Assembly (NCBI GenBank): GCA_963921825.1
Contig: OY997591.1
Location: forward strand, 41,375,825-41,439,824
Length of the DNA: 64,000 nucleotides
Reading direction: 5' to 3'
Source of the DNA: Erodium maritimum
Taxonomy: Eukaryota; Streptophyta; Magnoliopsida; Geraniales; Geraniaceae
The first letter of the stretch is position 1; the number at the start of each line of letters is the position of its first letter. Below, one piece after another: positions 10,428 to 23,419 of this stretch. The notes below the pieces were generated by a model that made no database searches, was not told the origin of the DNA, and was given only the letters and a program-made list of their open reading frames with translations. The position numbers and the translations under genes are program-made.

Positions 10428-12359
10428 CAACCCTTTCAGTATCACTTCTTCTCCTTCCTCACCTCAGCCGACCTTCACCCTCCCCCACTCCTTCTGCTTC
10501 GTCTTCTTCGATCCCCTTCCGATCCCGTCTCCCTCTCGCCTCGCCGTCGCCGGCTATCTCCGGCCTCTCCCTCCCGAGCTACCGGCGTGCCACCGACCGG
10601 TTCTCTCCCTTGCCTCACTCCCTCTCATCTTCTCTCCGTCACCGAACCCATCTCCCTCCTCCACGTCGTCTTCCATCTCCGGCCACCACCGAGCCCGTTA
10701 CTGTCCTCTCCGTCCTCACTCAGTTCCCGAGCCCGAGCTCGTCCTCACCGCGCCACCACCGAGCCGCCGCCCTACTCCGCCCCTCACACTCGCCTCTGTC
10801 CAGATCCGGCCACCACCCGACCTCCCTCTCCAGATCTCCGGCGAGACAAGCTCGCTTGGGACACGACCGAGCCCGAGCTCGCCGTCCCGAGCTCGAGCTC
10901 GTCCTCCCCGACCATCCTCTCCCGTCTCCCTTCTCCTCTTCGCCGTCCGCACGGCCGACAAGCTCAGCCGAGCCACCACCACCGCCGTTCCCACCGCCGC
11001 TCTCCACCACGCCACCGTTCCTTTCTCTACGGTTAGGCCCCGGCCGACGCCGCCCTCGCCGGCGGCCGACCGGTTCGAAACCGAACCCTTAGTTTTTCCC
11101 GTTTTCGATTTCTGTTAATTATGGGTTTGTTGAAACAATCCTTGTATCTGTGGGTTGTTCGAAACGGACTAGAACCGAGAATTTTGTTAAAAGAAAATTA
11201 AACATTAAACGAGTTTGGATCTGTTAAAATCGATTAATATCTGTTAAACTTGTTAAAGAAATCGATTAAAATAGAATCAGATTGGAAATTAAAAAGGAAA
11301 GTAAAACAAAGCAAAACGGATTAGATTTGATCACGGTTTTGGAAAGAAAAGGGTTGTAAAATGGAAAATCAAGTTTAAGGAAAAAGGTTTTAAAATGAAA
11401 AGGAATTAAAAGCGTTTCGGTTTTAAAAACAGTTTAAATCGAGGAGTTGTGAATCTAAGTTGTAAACAGGATTTAGGGACGGTTGTCCAAAAACCGAACC
11501 TAATTCATTTTGGGCTCAAAGATCGGAACAGAAACAGATTTGAATTAAAAAGGGAATTTGTTTTGAAGCAAAAACCGTGCTGTTTTGAATAGACGGTTGG
11601 TAATCGGAATTAGGAACGAATCTGGAACTCTGGTTAAAATGGACTGCTAGCTGGGTTAAAAAGGGAACAAAAGCGGACCGCTGAATCGGACCTCGGGATT
11701 CGTGCATTGGGACCGTGCCTCGCATGCACCGGTATCGGTGCTCGGGTACTCAAACCCGATTTGCCGTGACCCCGCTTTTGTCCCGCTCGAGTTTAAAGGA
11801 CAACTGTCGAATTTAAACTGGATAAATCGTGGCCTTTAAATTAACCTGGGAACCGCCTCTAATTATGGCTTTCGTGTTATCTTTAGAGTCCGGCTTCGAT
11901 CGAAGTGAAGCTCGGAGGTAGCGAGCCAGAACGTCATCAGCTAGGAAGCGTAGCGGTTGCTCTTCAGTTGAGGTAGGGAAAAGTAGCCGGATCTCGGCCC
12001 TGACTAGGGAAAGTTAACAGTAGATTTGCATGTGACACCGGGGTGTCGTGGGTGAAGTAGGTTTATCGAATATTAGAAATGCATGATACGGGAGTGTAGC
12101 GCTTATTAGAAAAGCATGCTACGGGAACTTGGTAATTATCGGGAATGCATGTGACACTTAGTAGTGTCGTAGAAGCAGAGAACTTAGTGATAATTGATTT
12201 ACTGGAGGCATATGACCATGCCCGGAGGTTGGTTGTGAAACTGTTTATATTAGGAGTACTGGAGGCATATGACCATGCCCGGAGGTTGATTGTGAAACTA
12301 GTGATCTTAGGACTGTTGTAGGCATCGATTATGCCGGAGGTTGTTGTGTGTTATTTATT

Positions 12360-13160
12360 TACTGTTGATTGAGTTGGGTGGCCTTGAGAGCCCGTATTAT
12401 TTATTGTTGAGTTGGGTGGCCTTGAGAGCCCGTATTATTTATTGTTGAGTTGGGTGGCCTTGAGAGCCCGTATTATTTATTGTTGAGTTGGGTGGCCTTG
12501 AGAGCCCGTGTTATTTATTGTCGAGTTTGGGTGGCCTTGAGAGCCCGTGTTATTTATTGCTGAGTCTTGGGTGGCCATGAGAGCCCGTGTTGTCGTTTCG
12601 GTGTCTTGAGTGGCAGTGAGTGCCATGGGGTTGTTGAACCCGAGTCTTGATCGCTGGTGTGTCTTGAGTGACAGGGAGTGCCCGTGGGGTTGTTGAACCC
12701 GAGTCTTGATTGTTGAGGTGTCTTGAGTGGCCTTGAGTGCCTGTGTTGTCGAACTTGCTTGTGATTGTGTTGGTGATTGTGACTGTGATTGTGGTTGCCT
12801 GAGCGAGAGAGGTGAGTGAGACAGGTCGACCGCCTGGCCTGAGTGGTTCGGCAAAGTGCGTGAGTGAGAGAGGTGAGTGAGACAGGTCGACCGTCTGGCC
12901 TGAGTGGTTCGGCAAAGTGCGTGAGTGAGAGAGGTTAGTGAGACAGGTCGACCGCCTGGCCTGAGTGGTTCGGCAAAGTGCGTGAGTGAGAGAGGCTAGT
13001 GAGACAGGTCGACCGCCTGGCCTGAGTGGTTCGGCAAAGTGCGTGAGTGAGAGAGGTGAGTGAGACAGGTCGACCGCCTGGCCTGAGTGGTTCGGCAAAG
13101 TGCGCGAGTGAGACAGGTCGACCGCCTGGTCTGAGTGGTTCGGCAAAGTGCATGAGTGAG
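12360..13160. repeat. Minisatellites in Gypsy type-A solo LTR
   Basis: Units of 39-40 bp (TTGGGTGGCCTTGAGAGCCC core) run from about 12370 to 12590. Units of about 60 bp (GGGGTTGTTGAACCCGAGTC core) follow to about 12750. Units of about 63 bp (GACAGGTCGACCGCCTGGCC core, six copies) run from about 12815 to 13160. The last array is longer than its counterpart in the inverted LTR at 6431-9905, which has instead amplified a different unit. Confidence 0.88.
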
Positions 13161-13748
13161 GGAGGTTACTGAGCAGCTGGTTTGCGATCCTTTGTGATCT
13201 TGTTTGGTGTGCGATCCTTTGTGATCTTGTTTGGTGTTGCGTAGTTCCTTTGAGTCCTTGGAAGAGGTCGTGATCGTCGTGTCGTGTCTACTTACGTGTT
13301 TGAGTGTCGAGTCGTTCGAGGAAGGTCACCGTGGGTGTTTGTCAGTCAGAGTACTTGGGTTGGGGACAGTGATCCCCGGGGTGGAGTTTGTTGTTGGTGT
13401 TACCGGCATTGTCTGCTAATTATGCCGTAGTCAGTCTGTTATCCGTGGTGGTGAGCGAACGCTCACCCCTAGCTGCTTTTCCTACAGGTACTGTTCGTGG
13501 GACGGACTAGGTGAGCTCTCGAAGCTTGTGGAGCTAGGAGCGAAGTCCGGGTTTTTACTTTTGGTCTAGCGACGGATACCTCGCCTTTTTGTCCGCTTGT
13601 GGGACGTTTTATTTGAATTGTAATTATCCTTTTGTTGAACTAAACCGGTATTGTAAAATGTTTTAATGGAAATGTTTTCAAAGTGCTTTCTTATTTTAAA
13701 CGTTCGCGTCCCGAGTTCGGTTTACTGAAATTGGGGCGTGAAACTATA

Positions 13749-14397
13749 CATTTGGGGGTACGATCGATCATGTATGCCATGATATGTTTGAGACTGGACG
13801 TTTGTATGCCATGAAATGTGCCAGCAGACATCAGTCTAACCCCAGGGGGAAGATGATGCTAAACTAGTCATCAACCGATATGTAGACGCTACTTTTCAAA
13901 TAGATCCAGATGACTTTAAAAGTCAGTCAGGACATGTGTTTACGCTGAATGACAGAGCTTTCAGCAGGAAGAGTGTGAAGCAAGACATGTCGTCAATTCT
14001 ACAACCGAAGCCGATGGTGAAAGTCACCACACACTATAAGTAAACATCCTTGATTATTGAAACAACTAAGGATAATTTTTTATAAGAAGGCCGAGGAGAA
14101 AAAATGGTTGTAAAGAGTTACACACTTCTAAATCGGCTAGGCAATTATTGAATCAATGATTGATTAAGTACTTTGTGTTTATAAGAGTGGTGAATCGGGC
14201 TTAAGAAGCCAACAGAGACAAAACCGCTAAAATCTACAATAGATACTTGGTACATAGATGCATGGGATGCAACTAGTGAACCAGTTTGGACTACAGAGCT
14301 TTATCACCGAATTGGGCCTCATGACCAAAATATCGGATTTCGTGAACTTGTTATTGGATAACAATGGAGCAATAGCCAATCTAAAAAGTCGAGGGCT
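13749..14397 (+). pseudogene. Old Copia: RT C-terminus and RNase H N-terminal part
   Basis: The reading picks up directly after the solo LTR with LGVRSIMYAMIC, the conserved motif that follows ELKRM in Copia RT. Degraded linker follows, then ELGLMTKISDFVNLLLDNNGA (in two parts) and AIANLK, matching the Copia RNase H DNNGAIA motif. Several stops and frameshifts are present. RNase H would remove RNA from the RNA-DNA hybrid during reverse transcription. It is interrupted at about 14397 by a LINE tail. Confidence 0.82.
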
Positions 14398-14777
14398 TGA
14401 ACCGCCAACAGGCTCTACCAGCGAACTCACCCCATATCCCTAGACGTGCCAAAGGAAGAAACCACCACACCTGGAGGGGCGTGGTGCGGTGTACGTCTGG
14501 TTTTAGGTTTCTTTTCCTTTAGGTTGGTCTTATTTTTAGGCTCAACAGGTTTGAGGGTCTGTTTTCTTTATTTCAGCTCTTCATGGTTGTAAATGTTGGT
14601 TTAAGATCTGTTTTATTGTGCTTCAAGTTGGTCAAATATGGATATAGGCTTTGTTATGCCCTACCTCTTTATCTTCTTTGTTTGGTTGCCTTGTCTATAT
14701 TATCTTCCGAGGGTTTCGATCTCTTGTCCTTTCCCTTTCAAAGGAAGGATTTCTAATCTATTTGCTGATAAAAAAAA
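14398..14777 (+). mobile_element. 5'-truncated LINE (3' end with A tail)
   Basis: About 380 bp of T-rich 3'-UTR-like sequence begins with ACCGCCAACAGGCTCTACC and ends in GCTGATAAAAAAAA. It lies inside the Copia RNase H reading. The sequence GAGGGCT occurs just before it (14391-14397) and just after the A tail (14784-14790), preceded by AAAGT-like bases on both sides, consistent with a slightly degraded TSD. The Copia frame continues (GMSKHVLRRL) once the LINE and the next insertion are removed. Confidence 0.72.
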
Positions 14778-15192
14778 GTAGCTGAGGGCTCACTGGAATG
14801 TCCAAGTGATGAGCGTAAATTTGATCGACTTAGTTTGAACATTTTTCTCTATATTTATATCTTATCTGTGCCTCGTTTTTATATTTATACCTTTATTTAA
14901 TAACTTCTCAAATCCTCATTCATTCTTGATATTATTCAAATGTTCCAAATATATTCACAATTGGTCTCATTTTGTAGGCCTCGAAAAAATAAAAATATTG
15001 GAACAAGAACGAGGTCGATCGGAGGCCAAACGAAACGGGAATTAGCCAAAAAAGCTTAGAGTTAAAAAGGTGAAAAGGTTGTTCCACAGGAGGCCATGTG
15101 GGGCTCTCTGAGAAGTCCACGTGGTGTCTTTATCCTTGTCCTGGTTGTTGTTGCTGCAACACACGGTAACACCGTGTGTCTGTATTCCTTAG

Positions 15193-17086
15193 TGTTAGTT
15201 TTGTGCCTTAGGCCAATCTTGATCTTATACGACATTATCATTTTATTAATACATTAGCACTACTATTATAATTTGTGAAATGTTAAAAGCATTAATAATC
15301 AACTCTTTCTAAGATCATCAAGAACGTGACTTGATAGTCAAACTCTTTGAAGAAAAACAATATTATTCTAATGATTCATGGTCTTATCCATATACTAAGA
15401 CTAGTATGATGTTGATTGATGATTACGTTTGACTGATCATTCATATTGGATATGAAGTCAAATCATAGATTCCATTTGGGGAAATGGCATTGGATGACCC
15501 ACTGTGAGAAAACTACATAGAATCTGTCATGAGTATTTCTCAGTACAATAATATGGCTTAAGTCCTTTGACCTTATAGTCATCATGATTTCTACATAGGT
15601 GGTTTGTATGTCTTGATAGAATTCAACGTTGTCTTTAATCGAGAAACAAGAAAGGTTGTTTTTAGATACATAATTGTCCATGTGAGAAATATGGTTGACT
15701 GATAAGGGATTTGTCACTCATGTAAGTATGAGAGATATTGTTTGGGTCCCTTGATAAGTGAGACTGTAGAAAATGCTTGGCCATGTGAATTTATAAAGAG
15801 TTATCACTTACAATCTACTTAAGATCAAGAAAAAACGATTGAATAAAATAAGAACGACGGCCCTATGCATTATTCGATCGAGATATTGATGACAAAAGGA
15901 TTAAGATATTGACGGTAAAAGGTTAAGTCGAATAGACGATCATCATACACATTTGGGTAGCCATAATGCCTTACTAGAGGCCAACTATGGAATGTGGACG
16001 AAACGGGGATTTCGGACCCACTTCCCAACGTGGTATGAGCCTACAAGGTCACACACAACAACAAGCCCAAAATCGAATTGGTCTTTGGAAATCCATTAAG
16101 TGAATAAAATAATATTATGGGTAAACTACAAATGCATACCCTAAAGTTGGCACGTTTAACCGATGATTACCCTGAAGTTCAAAAACTATTGATGCATACC
16201 CTGAAGTTACAACTTGTAACTAGAAACCCCTTCTGTTAGATAAAATGGCGAAAATACCCTTAGTGATTTTTTAAATAATTTTTTTAAAATAAAAATGAAG
16301 TCATTTAATAAGTAAATATATATATAGAACAAAAGAGATTTTTAAATGATTTTTTAAAAATAATTATTGAAGTGTAGTTGAGGGTATTTTCGTCATTTTA
16401 GCTGATGGAGGGGTTTCTAGTTACAAGTTGTAACTTCAGGGTATGCATCAGTAGTTTTTGAACTTTAGGGTAAGCATCAGTTAAACGTGCCAACTTAAGG
16501 GTAGTCATTTGTAGTTTACCCTAATATTATATTTGATATAATATTGATTTTTTTCATTACTCATTTTCAATTGCTAATACAATAAGATTATGTTAAGCAA
16601 TTTACATGCAAAATGACTCTTGAATTTCAAAATTCAAAGTGGTTAGTTTTGCATGTTCACTACTCCTAAAATGAATTTACTTATCAACTTTGGAAGCCCA
16701 TGTGTTGGTTTTTTTCAAAACAAGATAGTGTGGTCATGTTTGGGAATAGTAAGCATGCAAACTAGAGAGAAGTGAGAATTGCTCTCAAGGTCGAGAAGAA
16801 GAAAACAAGAGAGAAGGAAGAAGAGTTCTTACTTTGTGCTAGCACACAAGCGATTTTGGGAATAGTTGTTGGTGGTTGTACCTAAAGAGGACATATCCTT
16901 TTGAATACGTCTCGACATCGTCAATCAGCAGAACCATTCTTAATCCTTGTCTCAAACCAGGCTCAAAATCGAGAGGCAATCTCCTTGAATTTTTTTTGTC
17001 AATTTACTTGGAATTACATGGATCCAGAGGCTTTTCGAGGGAAAGTTTTAATTTCTGTTGCGTTTTCGCCCCCTAGAATTGCAACA
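15193..17086 (+). mobile_element. Copia solo LTR (net about 1.49 kb) carrying a MITE
   Basis: It starts TGTTAGTTTTGTGCC and ends GAATTGCAACA. CTTAG is repeated at 15188-15192 and 17087-17091. Its start is closely related to the LTR at 58800 (TGTTAGGGTTTTGTGCCC), so both belong to one Copia lineage. Removing the 393-bp MITE and one TSD gives about 1,492 bp. The right part contains GAGAGAAGTGAGAATTGCTC-type U5 sequence. Confidence 0.88.
16129..16521. mobile_element. Mutator-type MITE, 393 bp, 9-bp TSD
   Basis: The ends are inverted repeats of about 150 bp starting GGGTAAACTACAAATG, and the left and right arms match over most of that length. The A/T-rich centre has no coding capacity. TAATATTAT lies on both sides (16120-16128 and 16522-16530). 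A perfect 9-bp TSD with long terminal inverted repeats is the hallmark of Mutator-like non-autonomous elements. Confidence 0.93.
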
Positions 17087-18475
17087 CTTAGCCATTGGAT
17101 GGGCTGACCGCGTCTTAGCCATCCATTGACTTCATGCATTGGCCACTCAATTGTGAGCTTGTGGATCACACGCTTGTCGTTGTTGGATGCAGCCTTTTTG
17201 TATCACTCCGTTCGTATCTTATCGGAAGCGCAAGCTCAGCTCCTTCCCTCTTCATCCAAAAGAGCGTGAATTTTAGGCTGGGATTTTTTTCTTTCTTTCT
17301 ACTATATGTACCACAAAGAAAATATTTTTTCAGATTATTATTGCGAACATAAATATTTTAGAGAATCAAAATTTTGAGGTACACTTTTGTTCTTCTCTCT
17401 AGTTGTTCTTGCTTATTCATCATTTTTGGAGCAAGTTCTACCACCAAGAGCATACTTTTGAAGATCCACGGAGGAACCAAGCATCCATGAGCCTCCCACC
17501 ATCTGTAACTTCTCCATTTTCATGTGTTGAAACTTTGGAGAGTTGGAGATGCTGGGTTTGCAAGCTAGAGAAGTTGATGCATGGATTATGGTTAATTTGG
17601 TGTTGCTGATGTTATTTGCATGATCTGGGGTTTTTGAGTTTAATTAGCATCCACTAGCTTGTATGGGTATTTATTTATATTTAATCTAGTTGATGTTCAA
17701 GCATGATTCTCTTACTTTGTGTTTAAATTTTTTAATTATTTTGACGCCAATTTCATGTGCTAGTTATTTCATCTCTTGTGTGTATATCAAGTTCTAGGTT
17801 AGATTTGGTAAAAATATCATCTTTAACCATTTAGTGAACTTATCTAGGATTTCTCACATTTATATGTCTTGATTTCCTATTGACGAGATATAAATATGCT
17901 AGGTTGTATTTGTCAATTCTCTTGTGTGTTTCAAGCCGACCGAACGATTTAGGAATTTTCCATAATTGTTGTGTGTGTTGTGTAGATTGATGTTTAGAGC
18001 GATCCATGATTCGATCTAGTGTTAAGTTGAGATTCAGTTGTTTAGAGTTTACTTGCACTTGTGTATTACCAGAATGTCGTGATTCGATGTTCAATGCAGT
18101 TCTCATTAATTACCAGTGACCATATTTATCGATGTCATTCGCTGATTAGGATCATTCAACTAGGCATAACTAAGTATATTTTTTGAGTGTTTGCAGACTA
18201 CTTATGCTTGCGTATTACTAGAGTCTCGTGATTAATTATTCTATGTAGTTCTCTTTGATTTTCGACATCATCTTGATCAATGGTGTTTGGTTTTCAAGAA
18301 GTGAAGTAGGTGTAATAAAGTAAATTAGTCGATTTATTTAGAGTCTTACTTATGCTTGTGTATTACCAGAGCCTCGTGCTTCGTTGCTATATTTAGTTCT
18401 CCTTTATTAGCGATGCATTCGGTCGTTAGGACGTTGAACTAGGCACAACTAATTATATTCGCCGAGTGATGTAGT

Positions 18476-21400
18476 TGTCACGCCCCAATTTCAGTAAACC
18501 GAACTCAGGACGTGAACCTTTAAACAGTAAAACATTTTGAACCCTTTTTCATTAAAACACTTTAAAATCACCATTTGTTCAACAAAATAATATTTACAAC
18601 TTAAAACACGTCCCAACAAGTGGACAAAAATATGGTATCCGTCGCTAGACTCAAATAAACCCAGAATCCCGCTCCTACCTCTTCAAGCTTCAGAAGCTCA
18701 CCTAGTCCAACCTGCGACCGGTACCTGTAGGAAAAGCAGCTAGGGGTGAGCGTTCGCTCACCACCACGGATAACAGACTGACTACGGCATAATTAGCAGA
18801 CGATGCCGGTAACGCCAACAACCAACTCAACCCCGGGAATCACTATCCCCTAACTCAAGTAACCCGACCGACACCCACCCACTGATACTTTCCTCAGCCG
18901 ACTCAACACTCGGACACGTAAAGTAAACCCGACACAACGATTGACGACCTCCTCCAAAGACACGACAGACCACCACGCAACACCCAAGATCACAAAGGAT
19001 CGCACACCAAACAAGATCACAAAGGATCGCACTCCTATCAGCTACTCAGTGCCGGTTGCTAACCGGCTGGGCTCGAGCATGCCCCATGCGCTTTGCCGAT
19101 CCCTGTCAGGCTCCAGGCGGTCGACCTGTTGGCGATATATACAACACTGCTTTTCCGATAGCTAGTCGGAAGGGGAGCTGTCCTCTCATCGCCTACAAAT
19201 GCTCACAACCTTCCGAGACTCGAACTCGGTCAGGCTAGCCAAAGAACGCTCGCAACCTTCCGAGACTCGAACTCGGTCAGGCTAGCCAAAGAACGCTTGC
19301 AACTTACCGATCCCTGTCAGGTAAGCCAGCCAAATTCCACACCACTTCCCGACACGAAGTCGGGTCACTAACCTCGGGCAACACAATCACAATCACAAGC
19401 AAGGTTCAACAAACAGCAACAAGACCGGTTCAACACTCTACAGGCACTCATGGCCACCCAAGACACCAACGATAAGACACGGGTTCAACAACCCCACGGG
19501 CACTCACGGCCTCCCAAGACACACCAACCATAACTCATGGGCTCAACAACCCCACGGGCACTCACGGCCTCCTAAGACACACCAACCATAACTCACGGGC
19601 TCAACAACCCCACGGGCACTCACGGCCTCCCAAGACACACCAACCATAACTCACGGGCTCAACAACCCCACGGGCACTCATGGCCACCCAAGATACACCG
19701 ACAGTAACGACACGGGTTCAACAACCCCACGGGCACTCATGGCCTCCCAAGACACACCAACAGTAAAGACACGGGTTCAACAACCCCACGGGCACTCATG
19801 GCCACCCAAGACACAACAGTAAAGACACGGGTTCAACAACCCCACGACACTCATGGCCACCCAAGACACAACAGTAAAGTACGGGCTCTCATGGCCACCC
19901 AAGACACAACTGTAAAGTACGGGCTCTCATGGCCACCCAAGACACAACAGTAAAACACGGGCTCTCATGGCCACACAAGACACAATAGTACAATCAACCT
20001 CCGGCATAACCAATGCCTCCAACAGTTCTAATATCAACAGTTTCACAATCAACCTCCGGGCATGGTCATATGCCTCCAGTACTCCTAATCTCGATAAGTT
20101 CGCAATCAACCTCCGGGCATGGTCGTATGCCTCCATTAATTCTAATAACGCTAAGTTCTCTGCTCCTACGACACTACTAAGTGTCACATGCAATTCTACT
20201 GTTAATTTTCCCTAGTCAGGGCCGAGATCCGGCTACTTTTCCCTACCTCTTGAAGCGTGTCACAACCGATGCTCGCTCTCCGGCAATGCTCCAAATTTCC
20301 CGCTTAGCCTCCTCTTTCCACGGTAGGCGACACGGTCTACAATTATTGTAATTAACACACTTTTTAAGTAAGCAGGCGAAACCCGAATTTAAAGTATTAA
20401 ACGCCCAAATGCAACCCCGACAATGTCGATCACTCCCAAACTTCCCAATTACTCGACATTTTCGATAATGGGCTCGGAAAAGCCCGATTCTCCCGACATG
20501 GCGAATTTGCCCGGGTTTTGAAAACGTCCTTCCGGGGCTCCGAAAATTCCCGTTTTTGTTTCTACGTTCTTAGAATAATTCAAGGGTTCCTATGCACTCG
20601 ACGGAATCAATTTCCGACTTCCGAGTAATTTAATTCGCGTTTAAAGTTTCTAAACCCGTCAATTCCAACTTTCACAATTTAATTCCAATTTTCGATCCGG
20701 TTGTAGATTAATGACTCGGGGAACGTTCTAAACCACCCGAACACGAAAACCCGTGACCCGAGCACGTGGGCCCCACACGGCCACAATGGCAAAATTCCCT
20801 TTTTGCCCCAAAACGTTCCTAACGAACCCCAAACCTCAACCATTCATCTTTAAACCAATTCTAACCAAAACCCAACCATAATCAAACCGTTTAAACTCAA
20901 CCCCTAAATTTCAAACGTACCAAAACGAAAATCGGTTAGGTGCTCACCGTAGAGAATGATGACAGGAGCTTGATTCTTCAACCGTTGAGACGATACGCCG
21001 GTTGGATCGTCGGGAAATCACCAAAATGTCACACTTTCTCTTCTCTTTTTCCTTTTTCTCCTTCTCCTTCCTCTCTCTACTTTCTCTCTCCAATTCTTCT
21101 CTTTTTTGAAAGTGGCCGAGACATAAGTCTTACTTTCCCTTTTATTTGTTTTAAAAACTAACACAAACTTTACTTATTTACAAACTAACACTAAAGTCTC
21201 ATCAATTTTTTTGTTCAATAAACCTAACACCACCACATTTGTGACATGTGGCAAGTGGGTCCCACACCTTTTTGGAAAATATCTACTAGATATTTTCCAA
21301 TCAGATTCACGAAAATCGGACGTTTCGGGCCCCGAACGGACACTTTTTCTAAGAAATTACGAAACTTCGCGGGCTACAAGGAAACGGACCAACTAAGACC

Positions 21401-21676
21401 GCTGCGACGACGGCTAAGCTTTTGGACCCAAAACGGTCCTCGAATGGACAAAAACGTCGCTCGGTTGACTTTTCCAGCGAAAAGTCAACATTTCCCAAAT
21501 TGATCAGAAAGTTGCCCTGAGTCCCCCGGAACTCACTTTGGTCAATAGAGGGGTCAACTTAAGTCCGGTATGACCCTTGGGGTCAAATTTAGGTTCAAAC
21601 AAGTGTCTGCTGAAATTTTTTAAATTTTCCTGTTTTTCGCAGATTTGACTGGCGTTGACCGGGAGTGGTTATTACA
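18476..21676 (-). mobile_element. Gypsy type-B solo LTR, 3,201 bp
   Basis: The left edge is TGTCACGCCCC and the right edge GGTTATTACA (minus strand TGTAATAACC ... GGGGCGTGACA). GTAGT flanks both sides (18471-18475 and 21677-21681). The left part (to about 20250) shares arrays and the palindrome with type A. The right part matches the upstream region of the complete type-B element at 21931. Arrays of the GGGTTCAACAACCCCACGGG type cover 19440-19980. Confidence 0.92.
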
Positions 21677-23419
21677 GTAGTTATCTCTACTTATGGTAGG
21701 TGGTGGCGAGAATGACATGCATTCGTAATTGTTATTTCTTGTTCGGGGATTGATCGATCTTTACTAGAGATCATAGAAATACACCCTATTATTATTTCTT
21801 TTTTCGATTATTGGTGGTTCGCATATCGGTCCAGACAATGGTCTTTTCCCTCTCCTTGTGACTAGTATGTGGTTAACTTCATGATACCGCATACATAGGA
21901 ATTCGTGTTTATTGTACCTGTGACCGGCTCTATAAGAACCGCTCCCGGTCAATGCCAGTCAATCTACGGAAAAACAGGAAAATTTAAAATTTTGGGACAG
22001 ACAATTAAATGAACCTAAATTTGACCCTAAGGGTCATACCAGACTTAAGTTGACCCCAATATCGACCAAAGTGAATTCTGGGGGACTCAGGGCAACTTTT
22101 TGACCAAATTAGGAAAGGTTGAGTTTTTGCTGGAAAAGTCAACCGAGCGACGTTTTGGTCCGTTCGAGGTCCGTTTTGGATCCAAAAAGCTTAGCCTTCG
22201 TTACAGCGGACTTAGTTGGGCCGTTTCCTTGTAGACCGTGAACTTTCGTAATTTCTTGGAAAATGGGCCCGTTCAAGGCCCGAGACGACCGAATTTCGTG
22301 AATCTGACTGAAAAATAAGTAGAAGATATTTTCCAAAAGGGGTGGGACCCACTTGCCACATGTCATACAAGTGGTGGTGTTAGGTATTTTTGAACAAAAC
22401 AAAAGGAAGACCACCTTAATAGGTTCGGCCACTTAAAAAAAGAGAAAAAAAGAGAGAGAAGAGGAGAGAGAAAGAAGAGAGAAGAAGGAGAGAAGGAAAA
22501 GGAAAAAGGGAGAGGAAGAGCTAGGGTTTGACGGTTTCCCGACGATCCAACCAACAGATCGTCTCAACGGTCGAAGAATCAAGCTCCCATCGTCATTCCC
22601 TACGGTGAGAACCTATTCGATTTTCGTTTTAGTACGTTTGGAAGTTAGGGTTGAGTTTAAACGAGTTAAAAATGTATGAGTAGAGGTGTAGGGTTCGTTG
22701 GGAACGTTTTGAGACGAAAATGACCGGATTCTGGTGACCGGAGGCTCGATGGAGCTCCGGCCACCGTGGGTGGTGGCTGGCCGGAGCTAGGACCGGCCAC
22801 CACTGTGGTGAACCGGCCCAAAACCGGTCCAGCCACCCACGGGTGTTGATGGTCGGGTGGGGCCCATGTGTCGGGTCTCGGGTTTTTCGTGTTCGAGTGG
22901 TTTAGGACGATCCCCAAGTCGTTAATCCACACCCGGAACGAAATATGGAATTAAATTGTGAAAGTTAGAAGTTTCGGGTTTAGAAACTTTAAACGCGAAT
23001 TTAATCGCTCGGAAGTCGGAAATTGATTTCGTCGATTGCATCGGAACCCTTGAATTATTCTAAGATCTTAGAAACGAAAACGGGAATTTTCGAAGCCCCT
23101 AAGGGCGTTTTCCAATCCCGGGTAGATTCGCTGGGCCGGGCGAATCGGGCCTTTCCGGGCCCGTTGTTGACAATGTCGAGTAATTGGGAAGTTTGGGAGT
23201 GATCGACATTGTCGGGGTTGCATTTGGGCGTCAAGTGTTTTAGAATTCAGTTTTTGCCTGCGAACTTAAAAGTGTTTTAATTGTGATCTTGCTAGATCGT
23301 GCCGACGACCGCGGAAAGGGGAAGGTAGGCGAGTGATCGCGAGCACGTCGGAGCTTGGGCGTGGACTTTTGGGAAGCATTACGAGGTAGGGAAAAGTAAC
23401 CGGATCTCGGCCTTGACTA

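Larger units (their letters stand above)
10304..13743 (+). mobile_element. Gypsy type-A solo LTR, 3,440 bp
   Basis: The element begins TGTAAAACCCGC and ends GGGGCGTGAAA (the terminal CA is mutated). CTATA is repeated at 10299-10303 and 13744-13748, which is a 5-bp TSD. The Copia reading resumes directly afterward. A lone LTR with a TSD is the normal product of recombination between the two LTRs of a complete element. It has a TATA box near its start, a GC-rich segment at about 10440-11080, and tandem arrays at 12360-13160. Confidence 0.92.

Noticed and set aside
8756..11092. Long Arg/Gly-rich or Pro/Ser-rich frames, up to 252 codons
   Set aside because: They lie in the GC-rich upstream part of the two inverted Gypsy LTRs and mirror each other on opposite strands. 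Stop codons are rare there because of base composition. No recognisable protein.
14258..14443. A 61-codon plus frame as a separate small gene
   Set aside because: It is part of the Copia RNase H relic (the DNNGAIA motif) running into a LINE tail.
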